Source: Bradyrhizobium sp. CCBAU 51627 (GTDB lineage: Bacteria > Pseudomonadota > Alphaproteobacteria > Rhizobiales > Xanthobacteraceae). Taken from it: a stretch of 64,000 nucleotides of DNA. Positions 25,027 to 33,670 of the stretch are shown here, piece by piece (position 1 is the first letter of the stretch; the number at the start of each line of letters is the position of its first letter). The position numbers were made by a program, and so were the translations under genes. The notes beneath the pieces were generated by a model. That model was not told where the DNA came from and made no database searches. It saw only the letters and a program-made list of their open reading frames with translations. Location of the stretch: assembly GCF_028128765.1 (NCBI RefSeq), contig NZ_LBJG01000084.1, positions 1 to 64,000 on the forward strand, written 5' to 3'.

Positions 25027-25863
25027 TCAGTCCCCCCTGAAGATCGGTTTGACCTTGTTGGCAAAAGCTTCGTAAGCGCGCTCGAAATCGGCTGTCGTCA
25101 TGCACAAGGCCTGGGCGACAGCTTCAGCCTCGATCGCTTCCTCCACCGACATTGCCCATTCCATCGCCAGCATCCGCTTGGTCATGGTGTTACCGAAGGT
25201 CGGCCCTTCCGCCACCTGCTTGGCGAGCAGCTGCGCCTGGGGGAGGACTTGCTCCGGTGTGACGATCCGGCTGAAGAAGCCCCAGCGTTCCCCTTCTTCT
25301 GCGGTCATGAACCGGCCGGTGTACAGGAGTTCGGAGGCGCGGGACTGGCCGATGATCCGCGGCAGGATCGCGCAGGCGCCCATGTCGCACCCGGCAAGAC
25401 CGACCTTGTTGAACAGGAACGCCACCTTGGCTCCGCTCGCGACGAGCCGCATGTCGGACGCCATGGCGATGATCGCGCCAGCGCCGGCGCAGATGCCCTC
25501 GACCGCGGCCACGATCGGCTGTGGACAGGCCCGCATCGCCTTGACGAGATCACCGGTCATCCGCGTGAACGCCGTCAGCCCCTTGGTGTCCATCTTCACC
25601 AGCGGGCCGATGATCTCGAACACATCGCCGCCGGAGGAAAAATTGCCGCCGGCACCGGTGACCACGATCGACTTGACCGCATCGTCGAAGGCGCAGGCGC
25701 GGAAGAAATCCGTCAGCTCGCGATAGCTCTCGAAGGTCAGCGGATTCTTCCGCTCCGGACGGTTGAGCGTTACCGTGGCAACGCCGTCGACCACCGCCAA
25801 CAGGAAGTGTTGCGGCGAATAATCCGCCAGCGGCACGGTGACGGGGTTGGCTGGTCTGCTCAT
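25027..25863 (-). CDS. Enoyl-CoA hydratase/isomerase family protein
   Basis: A 278-residue crotonase-fold enzyme. The CoA-binding and oxyanion elements are visible (GGNFSSGGDVFEI about 85-97; GICAGAGAIIAMASD about 122-136; AFLFNKVGLAGCDMGAC). It would hydrate or open the ring CoA intermediate in the cluster's beta-oxidation-like arm. It lies 42 bases after the SDR gene on the same strand, so the two form an operon. The typical acidic catalytic pair cannot be assigned with certainty by eye. Confidence 0.88.
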   Translation of the reverse strand: MSRPANPVTVPLADYSPQHFLLAVVDGVATVTLNRPERKNPLTFESYRELTDFFRACAFDDAVKSIVVTGAGGNFSSGGDVFEIIGPLVKMDTKGLTAFTRMTGDLVKAMRACPQPIVAAVEGICAGAGAIIAMASDMRLVASGAKVAFLFNKVGLAGCDMGACAILPRIIGQSRASELLYTGRFMTAEEGERWGFFSRIVTPEQVLPQAQLLAKQVAEGPTFGNTMTKRMLAMEWAMSVEEAIEAEAVAQALCMTTADFERAYEAFANKVKPIFRGD

Positions 25864-25905
25864 ACGATCTCCTTAGCTTTCTTGCTCCGCGCCTGCGCCC
25901 CCGCA

Positions 25906-26667
25906 CTAGATTTCGCCACCGGCGACCGCAATCGCCTGTCCGGTGATGGCTCCGGCGTCTTCGCTGCACAGCCAGAGCACCGCATTAGCTACTTCTCGCG
26001 GCCTGATCAGGCGGCCCTGCGGATTGTGCTTGGCCAGTTCGGCGATCGCCTGCTCGCGGGTTCGCCCGGTCTTCTTCATGATGCTGTCGATGCTGCCGGC
26101 AACCAGATCAGTGTCGGTGAAGCCAGGGCACACAGCATTCACAGTGACGTTGCTGCCGGCCATCTCCAGGGCCAGCGAACGCACGAGACCGACCACAGCG
26201 TGCTTCGCCGCCGTGTACGCGCTCACATACGCATAGCCTTTGAGCCCGGCCGTCGATGCAATGGCGACGACGCGTCCATACGGGCTATCTTTCATCCCTG
26301 GCAGCACGGCGCGGAAGGCATGGACAACACCCATGAAATTAACTTCCATCATGCGCGCAAAAAGGGCACCGTCCGATTTCGCAAATGGCGCGGATTCGGC
26401 GCTGCCGGCGTTGGCGATCAGGATATCGATCGGCTTTCGCGCCTGGGCTTCGGCGATCGCCGCATTCAGCGCAGTTTCGTCCGAAACGTCGGCAATAGCG
26501 GCATAATGTGCTGCGCCCGCGTTGACAGCCTCCTCGAGGGGGGCAGCGCTCCGGCCGAGCACCGTCACAGTGGCACCAGCCCCGACAAGGGCCCCCGCAA
26601 TCGCGCGGCCGATGCCGCGACCTCCTCCGGTCACCAGCGCGTGCGGCGAATGCGGCAACCCGGACAT
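25906..26667 (-). CDS. Short-chain dehydrogenase/reductase
   Basis: A 253-residue SDR. It has the cofactor motif TGGGRGIGRA (about 14-23), the NAG motif (IANAGS), catalytic Ser in IASTAG, YTAAK with Tyr and Lys, and the closing VCPGFTDTDLV. It probably oxidises a 3-hydroxyacyl-CoA or ring alcohol. The ATG at 26667 gives the standard SDR start. It is first in the minus-strand operon with the hydratase and has an operator-like palindrome at 26709-26722. Confidence 0.9.
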   Translation of the reverse strand: MSGLPHSPHALVTGGGRGIGRAIAGALVGAGATVTVLGRSAAPLEEAVNAGAAHYAAIADVSDETALNAAIAEAQARKPIDILIANAGSAESAPFAKSDGALFARMMEVNFMGVVHAFRAVLPGMKDSPYGRVVAIASTAGLKGYAYVSAYTAAKHAVVGLVRSLALEMAGSNVTVNAVCPGFTDTDLVAGSIDSIMKKTGRTREQAIAELAKHNPQGRLIRPREVANAVLWLCSEDAGAITGQAIAVAGGEI

Positions 26668-26708
26668 GCGCTTGCTCCCTAGGATCTGCTGATCGTTCTC
26701 CCGATATA

Positions 26709-26722
26709 TTTTAACCTTCAAA
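26709..26722. promoter_or_regulatory. Putative MarR operator, SDR promoter
   Basis: TTTTAACCTTCAAA lies 42 bases upstream of the SDR ATG and matches the shared palindrome, with CC in place of GC in the centre. Confidence 0.5.
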
Positions 26723-26789
26723 TTTTTGCAACGAAAGCGCCGATCGACGCCGCCAACGCTGTTACGCGGGCGAACGGCCCGAAAATTGC

Positions 26790-26802
26790 TTTAAGTATAA
26801 AA
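26790..26802. promoter_or_regulatory. Putative MarR operator, hydrolase operon promoter
   Basis: TTTAAGTATAAAA lies 62 bases before the plus-strand hydrolase start and 68 bases from the SDR-side copy. Again two sites occupy one divergent spacer. Confidence 0.5.
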
Positions 26803-26863
26803 TTATCTCTTCCCATCCTCTGCGAGCCTGTTAGCATCTCCTGGCCAAGCAAAAGGACGTCGC

Positions 26864-27682
26864 GTGTCGCAGCCTGTGCCAATGACAACAAGGGACGGAG
26901 GCTTCGCCTATGAAGTCTCGGGCAATCCGGCGGCCACGTCCCTGATTTTCCTGCACGGCATCGGTGGTGCGGCGCGAGCCTGGCGGCAACAGCTCGCCAC
27001 ATTCGGCGATCGTTTCCACACGATCGCATGGGACATGCCGGGCTATGGCGGATCGGCGCCGCTCGGCAGCGTCAGCATCGCTGCCTTGGCTGATGCACTC
27101 CAGCATTTTATCGAGCAGATCGGGGTGAGAAGCCCGATTCTGGTTGGACATTCGATCGGCGGCATGGTCGTCCAGAAATGGCTGACGCAATCGCCGAAAC
27201 TCGCTCGCGCCGTTGTCCTTGCGCAAACCAGCCCGGCATTCGGCAAGGCCGATGGCGACTGGCAGAAATCGTTCATAGAGTCGCGGCTGGGCCCGCTCAA
27301 TCGCGGTGAGACCATGAACTCGCTGGCGCCTTCGCTGGTGAAGGAACTCGTCGGCGATGATCCCGATCCCAACGGAATGGAGCTTGCGCGCGAGTGCATG
27401 GCAAGCGTGCCCGAAGCGAGCTATCGCGCCATGATGCTTGCGCTGGTCGGCTTCGATCAGCGCAGCACGCTCAAGGACATTTCGGTTCCGACCCTGCTGC
27501 TGTCCGGCTCCAAGGACAACAATGCGCCTGCGCCGATGATGGCAAAGATGGCGACCTACATTCCCGCGGCCGAATATGTCGAACTCCCCGGCGTCGGCCA
27601 TCTTGCCAACCTTGAACGACCGGACGCCTTCGGCAAAGCGCTCGGCCGCTTCGTCGATTCTATCCTCGCAAATCACGGGTGA
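26864..27682 (+). CDS. Alpha/beta hydrolase
   Basis: A 272-residue alpha/beta-hydrolase fold. HGIGG forms the oxyanion region (about 29-33), the nucleophile elbow is GHSIGG (about 96-101), and the likely catalytic His is in GVGHLANLERP near the end. It may be a thioesterase or C-C/ring hydrolase releasing product from the CoA pathway; Azoarcus anthranilate clusters also encode a thioesterase. It starts at GTG 26864 with aaagga before it; an ATG at 26882 is possible. It is first in a five-gene plus-strand operon. Confidence 0.85.
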   Translation: MSQPVPMTTRDGGFAYEVSGNPAATSLIFLHGIGGAARAWRQQLATFGDRFHTIAWDMPGYGGSAPLGSVSIAALADALQHFIEQIGVRSPILVGHSIGGMVVQKWLTQSPKLARAVVLAQTSPAFGKADGDWQKSFIESRLGPLNRGETMNSLAPSLVKELVGDDPDPNGMELARECMASVPEASYRAMMLALVGFDQRSTLKDISVPTLLLSGSKDNNAPAPMMAKMATYIPAAEYVELPGVGHLANLERPDAFGKALGRFVDSILANHG

Positions 27683-27689
27683 CTGCACC

Positions 27690-28979
27690 ATGACCATGCA
27701 AGTCAGCAAGACCATCGGCGCAACCGACAAGGTCGTGCTGGATGCGCCGATCTTCGATCCCGCGGCATTCCGGCTGAGCGACGAACAGGCCGCTATTGTC
27801 GCGCGGGCGCGCGAGATCGGCCAGAGCGTGTTCGCTGGTCGTGCCGCCGTCTACGATCGCGAGGCCGTGTTCCCGACAGAGAATTATCGTGACCTGCATC
27901 GCGTCGGCTTGCTCGGCATCGCTGTGCCCAGGAAGCATGGCGGGCTGGGGGCGAACTACCAGACCTACGCGCTGGCCGCAGCGGAGGTCGGCCGTTATTG
28001 CGGCGCAACCGCGCTGACCTGGAACATGCATGTCTGCTCGACGCTGTGGTCAGGACCGCTGGCCGATGATCTCGATATGGATGCTGAGACCCGCGCCGAA
28101 CATGAAAAGCGGCGTGCCATCCACTACAAGCGGATCGTCGAGGACGGCGCGATCTATTCGCAACCCTTTTCCGAGGGCGGAGCGGCGGCCGCCGGCGGCG
28201 TTGCCTTCGGCACGGAGGCGAAGCCTGTCGAAGGCGGCTGGATCGTCAACGGCAAGAAGATCTTTGCATCGCTCTCCGGCCATGCCGACTATTACGGCGT
28301 GCTCTGCACCGAGATTGAGGAGGGCGAGAAGGCCTCACGCCGCAATACGCTTTACCTCGCGATATCGGCAAAATCACAAGGCGTTTCCGTCGTCGGCGAT
28401 TGGGATCCACTCGGCATGCGCGGAACCGTCTCCCGAACGCTGCTGTTCAAGGACGCGTTCGTGCCGGAAGATTCCGCGCTGATGCCACGCGGGGTCTATT
28501 TCCAGGCCGCAATGCGCTGGCCCCACATGTTCCTGACGCTGTCACCGACCTATATGGGTCTCGCACAAGCGGCTTACGATTTCACGGTGCGTTATCTGCG
28601 CGGCGAGGTACCGGGCATGCCGCCGGTCAAGCGGCGGATGTACCCGACCAAGCAGATTGCGGTCGCGCAGATGCAGATCAAGCTGGAGCAGATCAAGGCG
28701 GTCTGGTTCCAAGCTATCACCGAGGCACGCGCCAATCCGAGCAAGGAGCAGGTGCTGCGGGCTTATGCCGCGCAATATTCGGTGATGGAAGGCGCCAATG
28801 AGCTCGCTGCGCTCGCCATCCGCACCTGCGGCGGACAGGCGATGCTCCGCTCGCTACCGCTGGAGCGCATCTATCGCGACAGCCGCTGCGGCTCGCTGAT
28901 GCTGCCCTGGACGGCTGAGCTCTGCCTCGACCGGATCGGTCGCGAGGCGCTGTATGAGGCCGGCGAAACGGACGACTGA
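27690..28979 (+). CDS. Acyl-CoA dehydrogenase family protein
   Basis: A 429-residue acyl-CoA dehydrogenase fold, with the flavin/substrate region SQPFSEGGAAAAGG, the middle beta-domain (GWIVNGKKIFASLSGHADYYGVL) and the C-terminal helical part with EGANELAALAIRTCGGQAML. The ATG at 27690 lies 7 bases after the hydrolase stop. It would desaturate a CoA thioester in the ring-degradation arm, passing electrons to ETF. Some relatives are two-component flavin monooxygenases, but no reductase is adjacent here. Confidence 0.85.
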   Translation: MTMQVSKTIGATDKVVLDAPIFDPAAFRLSDEQAAIVARAREIGQSVFAGRAAVYDREAVFPTENYRDLHRVGLLGIAVPRKHGGLGANYQTYALAAAEVGRYCGATALTWNMHVCSTLWSGPLADDLDMDAETRAEHEKRRAIHYKRIVEDGAIYSQPFSEGGAAAAGGVAFGTEAKPVEGGWIVNGKKIFASLSGHADYYGVLCTEIEEGEKASRRNTLYLAISAKSQGVSVVGDWDPLGMRGTVSRTLLFKDAFVPEDSALMPRGVYFQAAMRWPHMFLTLSPTYMGLAQAAYDFTVRYLRGEVPGMPPVKRRMYPTKQIAVAQMQIKLEQIKAVWFQAITEARANPSKEQVLRAYAAQYSVMEGANELAALAIRTCGGQAMLRSLPLERIYRDSRCGSLMLPWTAELCLDRIGREALYEAGETDD

Positions 28980-28981
28980 CG

Positions 28982-30508
28982 GTGGATCTCTGCAGTCTGA
29001 TCGATCGCAACGCGGCGTTCGCGCCAGACAAGACGGCCGTTGCCTTTGAGGGTGAGCGGCTGAGCTACGCCGCATTCGCAGACCGCGTCGGGCGGACCGC
29101 CACAGCCTTGAAACGGGAGTTCGGTGTCGGCCGCGGTGATCGCGTCGCGATCCTGAGCCTGAACCGGCCGGACTATCTGGTCCTGCTCTATGCCTGTGCA
29201 CGGCTCGGCGCGATGCTGGTGCCACTGAACTGGCGGCTGGCGGTTGCCGAGCAGCTCTTCATCCTCACCGATGCCGGCGCCAAGGTGCTCGTGCTTGAGC
29301 AAGCCTTTGAGGGTGTTCTTTCCGAACTCTCGCGGGGCACTGCAGTCATCGGCTTCGATTTTGCGCCCTTGCGTGGCGTGACTTTCGAAGGTCTGGTAGC
29401 ACGCAGCCAGGGTAGCGGGCGCAACCCGCACACCGATCTCTCCTGCCCGTTGCTCATCGTCTATACGTCAGGCACGACCGGTCGCCCGAAAGGCGCGGTG
29501 CTGCGCCAGGAGGCACTGTTCTGGAACGGCGTCATGAGCCAGCACATGCACAACATGACCTCGGACGATCATGTATTGACGGTGCTGCCGTTCTTCCACG
29601 TCGGCGGTCTCAACATCCAGACGACCGCGGCGCTCCAGCTTGGCGCGACGGTCACCATCCAAGCCCGGTTCACGCCGGACACGGCGCTCGCGACCATCGA
29701 GCGGGATCGCCCGACCCTCACGGTGATGGTGCCGGCGATCATCCAGGCTGTCAGCGAGCATCCCGCCTGGGCGACGACCGATCTCTCCTCGCTGAAAGCC
29801 GTCGCCACCGGCTCGACCATTGTGCCGCCACACCTGATTGATCGCTTCGTCGCGCGCGGCGTGCCGGTGCTGCAGGTTTATGGCTCGACCGAAACCTGCC
29901 CTATCGCCATCTACACGCGCCTCGGCGGCGACCTGTCGCGCACGGGATCAACCGGACTTGCCGGCCTGTGCTGCGAAGCCAGGGTGATTGATCAGGGCGG
30001 CAATGAAGTGCCGGTGGGCACGCCCGGCGAAATCGCCGTACGAGGGCCCAACGTGTTCTTCGAATATTGGGGCAATGCGGACGCGACGCGCGAGGCGCTG
30101 CAGGACGGCTGGTATCGCACCGGCGATATCGGCCTGTGCGACCCCGAAGGCTATTTCTGGGTTCGTGATCGCAAGAAGAACATGATCATTTCCGGCGGCG
30201 AGAACGTCTACCCGGCCGAGGTCGAGCGTGTTCTGCTGGAACATCCAGATGTCAGCGAATGCGCCGTGATCGGAAGGCAGGACCCGCGCTGGGACGAGGT
30301 GCCGATTGCGTATGTCATCCGGCGATCCGGCTGCCGCATCGAAGCGGACGAGCTGAGGGCGCATCTTCAGGCCCAGCTCGCCCGCTACAAGGTTCCGCGC
30401 GACATCGTTTTCGTCGCGGACCTGCCGCGTACTGCGCTGGGCAAGGTTCAGCACTTCCTGCTGAAGCAGCTTGATGCGCAATCGCGCGCGCAAGGAGAAG
30501 CATCTTGA
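28982..30508 (+). CDS. Acyl/aryl-CoA ligase (AMP-forming)
   Basis: A 508-residue AMP-forming ligase. The P-loop is YTSGTTGRPKGA (about 160-171), with YGSTETCPIA, the hinge WVRDRKKNMIISGGENVYPAEVE, and the catalytic Lys in ALGKVQH. It activates a carboxylic acid as CoA ester. It starts with GTG 2 bases after the acyl-CoA dehydrogenase and overlaps the next gene by 4 bases. It is a second ligase in the island and may act on a ring-opened acid or another aromatic. Confidence 0.88.
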   Translation: MDLCSLIDRNAAFAPDKTAVAFEGERLSYAAFADRVGRTATALKREFGVGRGDRVAILSLNRPDYLVLLYACARLGAMLVPLNWRLAVAEQLFILTDAGAKVLVLEQAFEGVLSELSRGTAVIGFDFAPLRGVTFEGLVARSQGSGRNPHTDLSCPLLIVYTSGTTGRPKGAVLRQEALFWNGVMSQHMHNMTSDDHVLTVLPFFHVGGLNIQTTAALQLGATVTIQARFTPDTALATIERDRPTLTVMVPAIIQAVSEHPAWATTDLSSLKAVATGSTIVPPHLIDRFVARGVPVLQVYGSTETCPIAIYTRLGGDLSRTGSTGLAGLCCEARVIDQGGNEVPVGTPGEIAVRGPNVFFEYWGNADATREALQDGWYRTGDIGLCDPEGYFWVRDRKKNMIISGGENVYPAEVERVLLEHPDVSECAVIGRQDPRWDEVPIAYVIRRSGCRIEADELRAHLQAQLARYKVPRDIVFVADLPRTALGKVQHFLLKQLDAQSRAQGEAS

Positions 30509-31593
30509 AGATTGCGGTTCTGGGTGGAGGAAACGGCTCTTTCGCGGCCGCAGGCGATTTTGCACTGTCGGGGCATGAGGTCCGGCTCTGGCGCCGTGAC
30601 GCCGGGCTGGTCGAAGCCCATCGTGCCGCCGGCTCACGCATCCTCGTCAAGGACCACAATGGCCGGCACGACGTCAAGCTGGCGAAGGTGACGAACGACA
30701 TCGCCGAAGCGATCAACGGCGCGGAGCTGATCCTGTGTCCTGCCCCCGCCTTCGCGCAGCAGGACATCGCGCGTTTGCTCGCTCCGCATCTGCGCGACGG
30801 TCAGGTCGTGTTTCTGCCACCCGCGACCTTCGGCTCGATGATCTTCGCCCAGGCCGCGCGCGATGCCGGCAATCGCGCCCAAGCGAGCTTTGCTGAGACC
30901 GGCACATTGCCCTGGCTCACCCGCAAGCACGGGTCCTTCGAGGTCGCAATCACCATCCGCGCAAAGCGGCTGCCGGTCGGCGTGTTCCCGCTCAACCAGG
31001 CGTCGCACGCGCTCGAGGTGATTGGACGCGCGTTCCCCGATGCGATCGAGCCCTGCGGTGACGCGCTATCCGGCGCGCTGATGAATGCAGGCCCTATCAT
31101 TCATCCCCCGTTGATCGTGATGAACGCGGGTCCGATCGAGCATTTCGAGCGGTGGGACATTCACAAGGAAGGAACGCAAGCTGCGATCCGGCGGGTGACT
31201 GACGCACTGGATGCCGAGAGGATCGCTGTGCGCGAGGTGCTTGGATATAGCGCACCGCATTTTCCGCTCGCGCACCATTACGCCAAGGAAGGCGAGATCT
31301 GGATGTACGGCCGCGGCTCGCATGATCGTCTGACGGATTCCGGCGATTGGCGCGAGCGGATCGTGCTGACCGAGCACCGCTACATGCGCGAGGATTTGAG
31401 GCTGGGACTATCGCTGCTGGTGTCCGTTGCTGGTCTGGCAGGCGTCGGCACACCGCTCGCCAAGGCCTTTCTGGCAATCGGCGGCGCAATCTGTGGCGAG
31501 GACTTTGCGCAAGGCGGCCGCACCTTGGAGACCCTGGGGCTTGGCAAGTTTCACAAGGCCGAATTGCAAACACTGCTTCGCGAAGGATTCTGA
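30505..31593 (+). CDS. NAD/NADP octopine/opine dehydrogenase family protein
   Basis: A 362-residue dehydrogenase. The N-terminal Rossmann fold shows VLGGGNGSFAAAGDFALSGHEVRLWRR (residues 4-30). The C-terminal domain matches the octopine dehydrogenase-like family (HPPLIVMNAGPIEHF, REVLGYSAPHFPLAHHY). Such enzymes make or split secondary amines from amino and keto acids. It starts with TTG overlapping the ligase stop. In an amino-aromatic pathway it could handle an amino or keto intermediate; no substrate can be read. Confidence 0.83.
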   Translation: MKIAVLGGGNGSFAAAGDFALSGHEVRLWRRDAGLVEAHRAAGSRILVKDHNGRHDVKLAKVTNDIAEAINGAELILCPAPAFAQQDIARLLAPHLRDGQVVFLPPATFGSMIFAQAARDAGNRAQASFAETGTLPWLTRKHGSFEVAITIRAKRLPVGVFPLNQASHALEVIGRAFPDAIEPCGDALSGALMNAGPIIHPPLIVMNAGPIEHFERWDIHKEGTQAAIRRVTDALDAERIAVREVLGYSAPHFPLAHHYAKEGEIWMYGRGSHDRLTDSGDWRERIVLTEHRYMREDLRLGLSLLVSVAGLAGVGTPLAKAFLAIGGAICGEDFAQGGRTLETLGLGKFHKAELQTLLREGF

Positions 31594-31596
31594 CTG

Positions 31597-32589
31597 ATGA
31601 CCCGACGCGCCAACATAGCCTGCCTCGGGGCCGGTCGCATGGGCTGCGGCATCGCCGTCGCTTTCGCCTATGCGGGGCACATTGTCACGATGATCGACAT
31701 CAAGGCGCGCACGGAGGAAGATTTCGCCAGACTGGAGGCGGACGCGCTCGGTGAAGTCAGGAAGACCTTTGCCAACCTCTCCAAGCTGGGACTGCTGACG
31801 GAGGCAGACGCTAATCTGCTCATTGCGCGGGTTTCGGTGCTTCCGGCGCGCCAATGCGGCGCCGCACTGTCCGGAGCCGGAATAGTCTTCGAGGGCGTTC
31901 CCGAGGTCGTCGAGCTCAAGCGCGAGGTGCTAGCGGCGGCTTCACGACAGGTCAGCCCCGACACGATCATTGCCTCGACGACGTCGACCATTCTCGTTGA
32001 CGATCTCTCCAGCGCAATCGTGAATCCCCGCCGGTTCCTCAATGTGCACTGGCTCAACCCGGCCTATCTGATTCCGCTCGTGGAAGTGTCACCCGGCCAG
32101 GCCACGGACCCAGCCATCATCGAGGAGGTGAAGGCCCTGCTCGAAAGCATCGGCAAGGTACCCGTCGTCTGCGCTGCCACACCCGGATTCATCGTCCCGC
32201 GTATCCAGGCCCTCGCCATGAATGAGGCCGCACGCATGGTCGAAGAAGGCGTCGCCAGTGCGGAGGAGATCGACAAAGCGATCCGCTACGGATTCGGCTT
32301 CCGCTATGCCGTGCTCGGGCTACTCGAGTTCATCGATTGGGGCGGCGGGGATATCCTTTACTACGCCAGCCGCTACCTCGAAGGGGCGCTCGGCAGCGAC
32401 CGATATCGTGCACCGGACGTCATCTCACGCAATATGCATGAGGGCCGGATCGGCTTGCGCACGGGCGCTGGCTTCCTCGATTACTCAAGCATGGACGTCG
32501 AGGCCTATCGCGCGAAACGGCTCCAGGCCATGGTCGACCTGCTTCGGCACTTCGACCTAGCTCGCCCGCCGGTCATCGACCGCGGTTAG
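31597..32589 (+). CDS. 3-Hydroxyacyl-CoA dehydrogenase
   Basis: A 330-residue protein with an NAD-binding GAGRMGCGIA motif (residues 10-19), the conserved VFEGVPEVVELKREVL region, the catalytic His in NVHWLNP, and the C-terminal helical domain (FGFRYAVLGLLEFIDWGG). It oxidises a 3-hydroxyacyl-CoA to the 3-keto form. It is last in the plus-strand operon, with its stop overlapping the stop of the convergent NicX-like gene by 4 bases. Confidence 0.9.
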   Translation: MTRRANIACLGAGRMGCGIAVAFAYAGHIVTMIDIKARTEEDFARLEADALGEVRKTFANLSKLGLLTEADANLLIARVSVLPARQCGAALSGAGIVFEGVPEVVELKREVLAAASRQVSPDTIIASTTSTILVDDLSSAIVNPRRFLNVHWLNPAYLIPLVEVSPGQATDPAIIEEVKALLESIGKVPVVCAATPGFIVPRIQALAMNEAARMVEEGVASAEEIDKAIRYGFGFRYAVLGLLEFIDWGGGDILYYASRYLEGALGSDRYRAPDVISRNMHEGRIGLRTGAGFLDYSSMDVEAYRAKRLQAMVDLLRHFDLARPPVIDRG

Positions 32590-33632
32590 CCGAAGACGTC
32601 CTGGAGGACACCTTCCCGCACCACCGCGATGCCATCGAGTTCGATGGTCGTTCCCATCATCGGTAGGTCAAAATGGCCCGCAGTGTAGCGGCCCGCGAAC
32701 TCATTGGCACCGGTCGAGAACAGAAAGTTGCCGGACACGGCGCGAATTTCAGTGCCGTTGGTGTCGCGCTGGTCATACATCGACAGCGCCTCATAGCGGG
32801 CCGCCGGATTCATGCCGAAGCCGACATGCGACACGGCGTAGGCCTCGCGGTCCCCCCAGGCGGCGAGATAAGCACGCATCATCGCCGCATCCGTGCCAAT
32901 ACCTTCCAGCTCGACGACGTAATCGTCCTTCAGGGTCATTTTCACCGGTGAGGTCAAATAGCGCTTGAAGGTGAGGTTGATATCGCCGGGCGCCATCACC
33001 AGCGTGCCGTTGATCGTTCCGCTCTTCGGGAAACTGACGACGATGCCGCCCGGCCAATGTGCCAGCGTGCCCGGCTTGTCGGTCCAACCCCACACACCGA
33101 CCGTCGAAGCGCCGACCATGTCCACATCGAGGGCTGTGCCGGCTTTCGATGTCACTCGCATCCGCTTGGTCCCGCGCAGCATCTTGGCGGCAGCGCGAAC
33201 GCGCTTCTCAAGCGCGGGATCCGGCGTCATCCGCTCCAGCGCCTCCGGGTGCTCGTTGGAGATCACCAGGATGCGCGCGCCGGCTTTCAGGATCTCAGGT
33301 GTCTCCACCGCATGCATCAGGCCCTCAATGGTGCAATCCACCACGAATCCGGCCTGCTGAAGCGCGCTGATCACCGGACTGAGCTTCTGAATCGCCTCGC
33401 TGGCCCCTGTCGAACGAACCGGGACGATGTTCCGGTTGCGCGGCGTCGGCATGACGACGTGGAACGGCTTCGCTCCCATTCGCAGGAGGGCCAGCTCTGC
33501 GAGGTGCACATTCAGCGCACGCGACTGCGTCTCGGAGAGGATCGCCGCGGTATCGCCGGCCTTGACGGCGCATCGCTCAAAGATTTCGCAAAATGCGTCG
33601 ATCCATTTTGCCTCGATGCGATCAGCCAGCAT
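32586..33632 (-). CDS. NicX-like (M29-type fold) ring-cleavage dioxygenase candidate
   Basis: A 348-residue protein of the family that includes 2,5-dihydroxypyridine 5,6-dioxygenase NicX, once grouped with M29 aminopeptidases. It has His269 and the pair His320-x-Asp322 (GHFDLP). As I recall, these match the iron ligands His265, His318 and Asp320 of Pseudomonas putida NicX, and the length agrees (about 350). It would cleave a hydroxylated nitrogen heterocycle or similar ring. It is last in a minus-strand operon with an ABC importer. An aminopeptidase-like function cannot be excluded. Confidence 0.75.
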   Translation of the reverse strand: MLADRIEAKWIDAFCEIFERCAVKAGDTAAILSETQSRALNVHLAELALLRMGAKPFHVVMPTPRNRNIVPVRSTGASEAIQKLSPVISALQQAGFVVDCTIEGLMHAVETPEILKAGARILVISNEHPEALERMTPDPALEKRVRAAAKMLRGTKRMRVTSKAGTALDVDMVGASTVGVWGWTDKPGTLAHWPGGIVVSFPKSGTINGTLVMAPGDINLTFKRYLTSPVKMTLKDDYVVELEGIGTDAAMMRAYLAAWGDREAYAVSHVGFGMNPAARYEALSMYDQRDTNGTEIRAVSGNFLFSTGANEFAGRYTAGHFDLPMMGTTIELDGIAVVREGVLQDVFG

Positions 33633-33670
33633 GATTCACTCCCGGTCTTCTGGTTTTCTTGTTCGTCAGC

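Noticed and set aside
22374..25040. 888-codon plus-strand open frame
   Set aside because: Antisense shadow of the bifunctional monooxygenase/reductase. Length arises from GC-rich third positions; no recognisable protein features.
25249..26682. 477-codon plus-strand open frame
   Set aside because: It covers the hydratase and SDR genes in antisense and crosses their boundary, as a chance frame would.
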